64,000 bases of DNA, from positions 372,001 to 436,000 of the forward strand of contig NW_027490114.1 in the NCBI RefSeq assembly GCF_050948175.1, read 5' to 3'. Every line of letters starts with the position of its first letter. Within the stretch, counting starts at the first letter, position 1. The notes beneath the pieces are model-generated. The model was not told the DNA's origin. It did no database searches and saw nothing but the letters and a program-made list of their open reading frames with translations. Positions 56,166-64,000 of this stretch are shown here, one piece after another. A program made the translations under genes and the position numbers. The DNA comes from Xylocopa sonorina (taxonomy: Eukaryota; Arthropoda; Insecta; Hymenoptera; Apidae).

Positions 56166-58084
56166 ATGCAACGAAAACAGATTTAAAATGTTCACGATTA
56201 TATAAATTAAACTATTACACTTTTATAATCCATGTAGCGTTTCTGTGCTTTGTAACTTATAAAGAATCTTAAGAATGTAACACCATGTAAAGAAGTTTGG
56301 AAACAAAGAAAGCAGACCTTAATCTCAGATAAAGGAACCTTGGATCTGTTGGGTATCGTGGTTACCGGCGTGCTGTGTTAAGGGATATATTATTCAGTTA
56401 TACATCTCCTTAATATTCTACAGAAAATCTTATGCTATTTTATTCGATTTACAAGAATCGAAACCATGAAACATATTATGTGGTATTTCTGTAACTGCTA
56501 CCATATACACACGTGCGCGCGTTCATACAGACACGAGCGCACGCGCGCTCACGCCTACACACACGGACATACGAAATCCATCAAGATTAAAGATACTGTG
56601 TATGTATTGGAGGATGCGTACAATAAGAAAGGACTATTACATGGATAAATTGTAGAATTCCATTTGTAATTGATAATTAGATTATAAACATTTATATGCT
56701 TTTATAGGAAATTTAAATACATCAAAATTGGAGCACGCAGGTGTGTAAATATCACTTTGCGATCTCATTTCATTTTGGCAGTTATACTTATATATAAGCA
56801 TCCATCCCGGCATAAAGCTTGATAATCTTTCAACTATAAAATAATTATAAAACATTAGACTTTTTCCTGGTATTGGTCTATTTTATCATTTCCAGAACTT
56901 GTGAAGCAGCTAGAACCATAACAACAAAGTACTTGATATCTTTGCTCATTGTGTAAAAAAAAAAATTAAATATGAATAACTATGTTCATTTTATTATAAA
57001 TGTATGAGTAAAGTTCAATCCACATAATTAAATATTTCCAAACATAATTTGTTTGATTTTGATCATTTAACGTTACGAAATATATTAGAAAAATATATAA
57101 AAATATATTTTACTTTAGTTATTTTAACATTTAAAATATTTTATATTATCATATTAAACTTTTACAAAAAGAAACAAAATTTTTATAAGTAGGAATGATT
57201 TTCCCTTAATTAGTTAATATGTCGGTATCTTTTAAGAAGACGATGTTCAATTTTTCAAAGTTAGTTTCGACTCTAAATTCACCATTAATATCTCTTACTT
57301 CATTGCTTTTCGTAGATCAGCGATAATTTTCAACTTTTCCATTACAACTTTTCCGATGCAAGTATTAATTCTCCGAAAGATATATAATATTATATTACTA
57401 CTAAACTTATTTTGCATTTCTAATTAATTTGAACGTAAAAAAATTTTTTTTTAATGAGAAAGCATTGCGAGAAAATTATGAGAATCGGACGACCGTGTAC
57501 CGTCTTCGTCACCTTTAAAATGTACGAAATTTACATATTGTAAATTTTTGCAAATGTGATATTAATTAACTTCTGAGTTATGGTTGCTTGGGCAATAAAT
57601 CAGACTGATCTATAACGTACTGTAATGTACGAGGACCAATAAATTTTTTTTAACATAATGAACAATAGATAATATTTGAGTTTACAGTTTTGTTAACGAA
57701 CTCGCTGTTTAAATTAATTTGGATGACAATTAATATTTGCATGATCTTTTCCATTGTCATATATAATTATCCAAAACTATCTGTTCTAAATTCTCCTCTA
57801 GGGAGGAATCAGGCATCAACTTATCTTATAAATAATATTTATATTCTGTAAAATAAATTGATTTGTTCACTAAAATATATATTATACATTCATATATTAA
57901 TTGTAAACCTTTATATAATTATTCACATCTAGATTACACGCATAATGGGTAGAATCACACATTCCTTGAGTTTTTTGATAACGTCTCATCCATTAAAGAC
58001 TGATTAGTAACAGATTTACTGTCTTCGCAAAATAAAAATGTACATTGCATCACCCATTATTTCCAGCTTCCCACTATAATTTTG

Positions 58085-58370
58085 TGATTCTTGCTGGTGT
58101 TGCTTGTGATTAATAATCCATAAATTATTGACGACTAGAGTTACCAACAACCGATAACGTATGATATCACACACCAGTGGTGTAACCAATAGTAAGAAAC
58201 TCAAGACTTATGAACGACTGGAGTTTCCTGCGGTCGATAACTCACGATATATCAACAATAAGTGATGCATGATGTCGATAACTCATGATGTTATAACGGC
58301 CGGCATTACGAATAGTCGGTAATTCAAGAACTATTGACGGATGACATTGCCAGCTATCGATAATCCATCT
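58085..58370 (+). repeat. ~41-bp minisatellite (copy B)
   Basis: About seven units matching 31240-31515 (gctggtgttgcttgtg, cgataactcacgatatatc). Confidence 0.75.
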
Positions 58371-58379
58371 CTTACTTGG

Positions 58380-58650
58380 CTTAACTTAATCTATCATCTT
58401 CTAAAATTAATTTAAACCTAGCTAAACCCAGTTACACCTAATCTGACTTAACTTGCCTTCACTCAAATCTAACCCAACCTAACACAGTCGAACTTTCCCT
58501 CTTTTAAACATAAGCAAATCAAACCTACGCTTTCTTAAATCTATCCCAGCATAACCGAGCAACCTAACAAACATTTCGAAACATAACCCAACCTTAACTG
58601 ACCTAGCGTAACCTAACTAAATCTAACGTGACCACACTTCCATCTCGGGA
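58380..58650 (+). repeat. Degenerate AACCT telomere-like tract (copy B)
   Basis: Counterpart of 31520-31785, with aacccaacctaacacag and cgtaacctaactaaatc. Words are interrupted as in copy A. Confidence 0.6.
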
Positions 58651-59740
58651 CGGAAGCAACTTCTGGAACTTTCCTAGGGATGAGGCTATGCAGTAAGTCT
58701 TCCGCAGTTTTGGAGTGGCAGAGATCCGCTCAAATTGAACGCTTATCCACGTAACGTAATGTAATGATCGGTGGGTTCAATCGGAGCGGATCCGCATCGA
58801 ATACAGGAGTGCCTTCGGCGGAATGAAAACGAATAATCGGAAAAGAATAAAACTTCAGTATAAAATCGTACGGAAATCCGATATTTCGACGCGTTTCTAA
58901 TATACATCTAACTAAAATGTAATTCGAAAAATACAAAGGATGAGAGGAAATATTCTCCAATATTTGACATATATATATATATCAACGGATGCAAGGGAGA
59001 ACACTCGAATTCGGGATAGCGAAACCGGAGCGCCATCCTGAGGTAATGGTACAACGCCGGTTCCGGGATGGTGTAGAAAGGAAATGTGGAGGATCGAAAG
59101 CATAAAATAACAACAATGTAACTAAAGAGAAAGAAAAAGAAAATCTGTGGAAATATTGCATTTATTAAAAAGAAAATATTAATTTAAATTGAACGAATCA
59201 ATATCACTCATCGCGACAAGCTTAATGGAAAACGCGTGACTACGAATCGGTTAGAGTATAAGATAGATGGTGGTCGCGAGTCGAGTGGCCCTACTCGGCA
59301 AACAGTAGGATGACGGAGGGTCTGCAGCCCTCACCCCCGTTGTGAGCGAGGCTGCTGGCATATGCTGCTGAAATGTGCTGCTGGCTCGAGATTCGGAATC
59401 AGCGCCTCCTGTCGATGACACAAAGGGCTAGGGAAATAGAAAGGAATACGAAAAGTGTATATAAAGGAGAAAAAGAAAACCTCGGAAGGAAGCAAAGACA
59501 CGGAAGGAGAAGCATCAGGAGCCGAAGTAAGTGCAGGATAATGGGAAAGTTACCGATAAGAATAACGCCTACACTTTTAAATAGTCGAATAGGCAGCCAC
59601 GCATCAGACGCCATGATAGATATTCTGAGCAAGGATATGGCGAAGCTAATGACATATTAGAAAACGTTAATGGAAAATATCAGGCATGTATAAAAACTGA
59701 TATCGAACACTTAGTCGAATTTACTGGTGAACGGTACAGA
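58651..59740 (+). mobile_element. R1-clade LINE remnant (copy B, truncated)
   Basis: Matches 31790-33050 of copy A. ORF1 start region at 59415-59660 (charged, Arg/Lys-rich) is still partly open. It ends at the TAAA/TA microsatellite, so the zinc knuckle and endonuclease are gone. Confidence 0.7.
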
Positions 59741-59761
59741 GAATATTATATACTATATTAC

Positions 59762-59920
<159 letters not shown>

Positions 59921-59929
59921 ATAACGTGC

Positions 59930-60414
59930 AACTTGGATTTATGAATTCTTATATGCAGCAATAAATTAGTCCGCATATCGTGTATATATATATATATTTA
60001 AGAGACCTAGAAGTGGAATTCAGGTTCTGATAAAGTTGGCTTCCTGAATTGGAAGAGTCCCCATTGAGATGCGAGGTAGACAAGGGTGTTCGTTTTTGGT
60101 GCAAGCGAGGTAGACAAGGGTGTTCGTTTTTGGTGCAAGCGAGGTAGATATACTCGTTAGTGGGAGTGAGGAAATAGTGCTCGTCGGAGAGATTGAAACA
60201 GAGATGACTGGTGTGAACGAGCCGTGTATACCGGTCGGTTCGAGTGACACAGCGGTACTTGGTGTGTGTGAGCGTGTGCAGGTGTGCGCGCATGAACGCT
60301 GCCGGTTGCCGGTGCTGTAGGCGAGCGCGGCAGGTTGCTTGAATCCAGGAGTTGATGATGGAAGTGCGAGAAGTCTCATGTGTGGAATGAGTGGCAGGGA
60401 CTATGCACGACGTT
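59930..60414 (-). mobile_element. LTR-like repeat family A, copy 5
   Basis: Counterpart of copy 4 without the Gypsy element. Contains a ~37-bp tandem duplication of gaggtagacaagggtgttcg (60074-60145). TGAG at 60269-60272 is the unoccupied integration site. Confidence 0.7.
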
Positions 60415-60845
60415 ACACTTAGAGATACTATCCCGTTACATGAATTTGTGGAACTCACATTCCTTTGAAAAGCAGAAGCAGATAAGTATAATGCAATGCA
60501 TAGCATATTACAAATAACTTACCTTGTAACGTTGAAATGAGATGGGCTCTCGCGTTGCATGAAGCATTAGAACTCTCATGCATTGGCACGCAAACACTAC
60601 GACACGCCTTCACATTGCATGCAACCGGATTCATAGGATACGTAAGTATCGAAGAAATAGAGTTCTAACGCTTCATGTATCGCGATGACACATTTCATTT
60701 CAACATTCCAAAGCAAGTAAGTTGTAATCTTCTAAGCATAGTATTATTCTTATATATTCCTACACTTCAAAGAAATATGAATTCTACAGTTCCATGCAAT
60801 GCCATGTATAGCATTATGCTTATCTACTTGTATACTTTGAAATTT
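60415..60845. repeat. Satellite, reverse then forward orientation
   Basis: 60415-60600 is reverse and 60620-60845 forward. The flip is near 60610. Ends at the old piggyBac. Confidence 0.8.
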
Positions 60846-60866
60846 TCTTTTCTTCTAAACATCAAG

Positions 60867-61132
60867 TAGCCAGGAAGCCTCTGACAGAGAACGAACTGAA
60901 CATTTTTATTGGTGTCCTGCTTATATTGGTTGTAGCGTCCCTTCCTGAAATTAGATTATATTGGTTTTAAAAGGAAATGTATACAAACGATCGAATAAAA
61001 AACGCGATGAAGCGCAATCGGTTTATATCGATACTTTACATTTCACCATTATTTCCACGGCTAGGACTGAGGATCGTTTATATAAACTTAGAATAGTTGT
61101 AAACGCAATTCTTTACACTTTCGAAAATACTA
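60867..61132 (+). pseudogene. Old piggyBac transposase, N-terminal part
   Basis: Translates, with frameshifts, to LTENELNIFIGVLLIL and ASLPEIRLYW then NAMKRNRFISILYIS, the conserved N-terminal half of piggyBac transposases. At TTAA 61133-61136 it is interrupted by a younger piggyBac; the reading resumes at 63240. Confidence 0.85.
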
Positions 61133-61136
61133 TTAA
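61133..61136. repeat. TTAA target-site duplication (left)
   Basis: TTAA, repeated at 63236-63239, brackets the younger piggyBac; both copies are intact. Confidence 0.95.
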
Positions 61137-63235
61137 CACGTTGAGTGCAACGCCGATCTTGTTGCACTTCTCGCTCAGACGGCAGCGCGTGAGCACTTGA
61201 TGCCGAACGCTTGACTAATGGGTATAAACAAACGATAACTTTAATACACTGTATCCGTTTCGTTTGGACTGTCGAAATGATATAAGCAATGCATTTGTAT
61301 ACAATGTATGAACATAAAATAATGGGATGGGAATGCCAGAGAAGCGAAAGAGCAAATACAAGGCGAGTGTCATTCTAAAAAGCCACAGAAGTATAAAGAC
61401 CTATTGCAGCAGAGACAATTCAGTTTAATAGTGACTATCTTGAAAAAGTTTTGGTATCCGTCAACTAGAAATTTTGAGAGGACGAACAGATAGTGGCACG
61501 TCGAGTGAGCCATTTGTACTACGCAAATGTCGGCGTGTAATACAACTACCATCTTCAGATAGTGACAATTCAGATAGTAGTTCACTAAGGAATACTGAAA
61601 CGAGTGATCCAAATGATTGGTTTGATCCGCGAGACAACCAGCCAAACATTATACCTTTCTCAAGTCTCCGTAGTGCTAATCTCGCCCATGAAGAAATGCA
61701 AAATTGTTGCACAGTGGAAGATTTTTACGGCCTTTATGTGACGGATAAACTATTCTAACATATAAGCGAACAAACAAATATTTATGCGACACAGAGAACA
61801 ATCGCTTCCAAACGTGTTGAAAAGTGGGTGCCAACAAATAAGGACGAAATAAAGAGGTTTTTTGGAGTGGCTTTGTGGATGCGATTGGTAAAGCTTCCAT
61901 CTTTGTATCTGTATTGGTCGAAGGATCCATTGTTTACTCAAACATTTCCGCGGAAAATTATGAGTAGAGACAGATTTCAAATTCTGTTGAGAATGTTGCA
62001 CTTTTAATAAATGCGAATTTTTAATACAAGAATTAAATATAAATTTTAAACAATATTATGATCCCGTTGAAATGTTATGCATCGACGAGATGGTAATACC
62101 ATTCCGTGGACGGATCATACTTAGACAGTACATGAAACAAAAAAAGCATAGATATGGAATAAAAATACTTAAACTGTGCTGTGATAATCATTACACATAT
62201 AATCTTTGCATTTACATCGGCAAATCATTGGATAAAAAAATACAACAAATGTTGTCATGAATTTATGTGAAAATGTGTTTCACGAAGGCCATACTTTATA
62301 CACAGATAATTATTATACGAGTGTGGATTTAGCAACCAAACATATAACAAAAAATACGCATTTGGTTAGTACTCTTCGACCAAATCGAAGAGGCAGTCCA
62401 AGTAAAATTGTGACAGCCAAACTGCGACGTGGAGAAGTCATTGCCCAAGAGAACAGTAAAGGGATTACAATCATGAAATGGAAACACAAGAGGGATGTTT
62501 TAGTTCTTTCAATCAAGCAATCTGACGAAATGAAATCCGTAATAACAAAAACAGGGGTATCCTGCAAACCAAAAATTATTATTGATTATAATAAATGTAA
62601 AACAGCGATTGTTCTGTCTGATCAAATGGGTGCTTACAGCAGTCCACTTAGAAGGCCACTAAAATGGTAGATTATAGAAATAATCTAGTTAATAGAAAAC
62701 TGGCATTCGACCTTTTTTTGATTATTGTCGTCGTGAATGCGTTACGTATGTCCCAAAATGTAACAGGAAGAAAAATGTCAATTACAACATTCCAAAAACA
62801 ATTGGTAAATGCTCTCACACGACATTCACATGACAAAACCTCAATTAGGGCCGATACAAGTAGACGAATTCACAAATTTCATAAGAAGGAAGGAAAGGCG
62901 CATGAAGTACGAAAATATTGTGTTGAATGTTACAGCACAAACACAAAAATGTTCGGACGCCAGTTAGCAAGGAAAATGACAAAGAAAGTTATTACATACT
63001 GTAAAATGTGCAAACAGCAATCACATCTTTGTTTAAAATGTTTTAATAAACTTCATTAAATATTAGCATAAATTTTTTAATTGATGCACCGATGTTGACC
63101 AAACAAGGAGTTCACTGTCAGTCCCTAGAATCCACGTTGTCCAAACGAAAAGTCGATTGTCAGTCCCTGGGGACTGTCGCCGCCTGAACGGAAGTTCACT
63201 GTCAGTCCCTGAGGACTGACGTAGCACTCAACGTG
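61137..63235 (+). mobile_element. piggyBac-type DNA transposon 2, with intact ends
   Basis: 2,099 bp. Perfect 12-bp terminal inverted repeats CACGTTGAGTGC (61137-61148) and GCACTCAACGTG (63224-63235), flanked by TTAA. Near the right end the motif cactgtcagtcccT recurs at about 63114, 63151 and 63198, subterminal repeats likely to be transposase sites. The transposase inside is broken, but the ends could still be mobilised by a related enzyme. Confidence 0.95.
61373..63059 (+). pseudogene. piggyBac transposase pseudogene (element 2)
   Basis: Acidic Ser/Asp-rich N-terminus (61530-61610); the conserved helical part EIKRFFGVALWMRLVKLPSL (61840-61900); first catalytic Asp in CIDEMVIPFRGRIILRQYM (62076-62130); second in HTLYTDNYYTS (62290-62320); third region IIDYNKCKTAIVLSDQM, where the first Asp of the usual V-D-x-x-D motif reads Val; and a C-terminal Cys-rich finger CVECYS ... 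YCKMCKQQSHLCLKC (62920-63045). Stops or shifts at 61756, near 62005, 62257 and 62668 break the frame. Non-functional. Confidence 0.92.
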
Positions 63236-63239
63236 TTAA

Positions 63240-64000
63240 GCCCGGTAAAAATATTGTAATCGACGAAATCATGGTTCGCACATAATGTTCTTATTTATGC
63301 CGGAAATAATGCAACCAGAATAGCGAAAGTGCATGCGCATGCTGTAGTTATGACGTTGGATGGGGAATTATTATTTGAAAGCCGCATATTACAGGCAAAT
63401 AGTTTATATACTTGTGTCCCTTTGGCCGAGAATCTTCTGCAAAAAGTAACATTTATTTATGGTACAGTAAAAGTTAATACAGAATTTCTTCCGCTGTAGG
63501 CTAAACGGAAACTGCAACGGGGTAGCTTCATGTATTTTCAAAATCGGAGCGGCTTTAAATTTTTAAAGTGGACGGATAAGAGGCCGGTATGCATGCTAGC
63601 CACTTCTGAAAACCGCAAATGTGTTATTGTCCAGGGTAGTAATAATAAGTTAAAGCCGGGCACAGTGTTCCTTTATAACAAAGCTGAGAAGGGGTTTGAC
63701 CATCCGACCAGATGTCTTCTTACCACAGTTGATTACGCAGAACAGTAAAGTGGTATAGGAAAATAATTATCGAAATAGTATGCGGGACTTCCTTCGTCAA
63801 TGCCCATTATATGCATAGAAAATGGAGTACCAAAGGTATGAAATTATTAAACGTCCGCGAAAAAATTATTGATTATCTCCTCAGTACAATGGATCATCAC
63901 GGTGAACAAACGTCATCTGAAACTGAAGCAGTGCCCAAGGAACGTACACATTTTCAGCGGTCGTTACAAGGACGCGCGAGAAAAACTAGACAGCGATGTA
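63240..64000 (+). pseudogene. Old piggyBac transposase, C-terminal part (runs off window)
   Basis: Continues the 60867-61132 gene. VIDEIMVR is followed almost at once by NVLIYAGNNATRIAK: the segment of about 27 residues that normally separates these, with the first catalytic region's conserved R-Q-Y block, is deleted near 63278. Next come LAENLLQKVTFIYGTVKVNT, then a clean 72-codon stretch (63530-63748, SGFKFLKWTDKRPVCMLATS) and the remains of the C-terminal domain up to TRQRC at 63988-64000. Several stops are present. Confidence 0.88.

Overview
This is eukaryotic, almost certainly insect DNA, with a hymenopteran such as an ant as my best guess. The evidence is a dense mix of piggyBac transposases, Ty3/Gypsy and Ty1/copia LTR retrotransposons, R1-clade non-LTR retrotransposons and degenerate AACCT-type telomere-like tracts. 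I found no intact single-copy host gene, tRNA, rRNA, CRISPR or bacterial-type operon. The window reads as repeat-rich heterochromatin, plausibly pericentromeric: a 174-180 bp satellite that repeatedly switches orientation, a second AT-rich ~133 bp satellite, and mobile elements nested in both.

Layout. 1-710: repeat family B copy. 770-9430: satellite blocks interrupted by an R1-clade 3' fragment with poly(A) and target-site duplication (3026-4033) and by LTR-like family A copy 1 (5697-7263). 9430-12780: AT-rich satellite split by a decayed piggyBac (9978-12302). 12785-22480: satellite split by a decayed Ty3/Gypsy element on the minus strand (15579-20303). 22793-24990: family A copy 2. 25366-42340: segmental duplication copy A, holding a minisatellite, telomere-like DNA, an R1-clade LINE remnant, family A copy 4 and, inserted in that, a young Gypsy element with an env-like third frame (35258-42012). 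42340-46471: satellite, a copia fragment and a duplicated piece of the minus-strand Gypsy element. 46476-47790: family A copy 3. 47791-50765: a very regular 174-bp satellite array. 50790-52365: opposite-orientation satellite. 52366-52884: family B. 52976-60610: segmental duplication copy B, which lacks the young Gypsy insertion and so supplies its empty site. 60850-64000: an old piggyBac transposase split by a younger piggyBac (61137-63235).

The genes present are selfish-element genes. The young Gypsy element carries gag, pol (protease, reverse transcriptase, RNase H, integrase) and an env-like frame. Its two 344-bp LTRs look identical, yet it has an in-frame UAG in pol, an in-frame UGA in the env-like frame, a lost zinc-knuckle Cys and an 18-bp duplication over the first integrase catalytic Asp. 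The observations I rate most interesting are the invariant 174-bp array, the orientation-switching satellite mosaic, family A with its paired variable-loop hairpins, and the Gypsy element with its unoccupied paralogous site.
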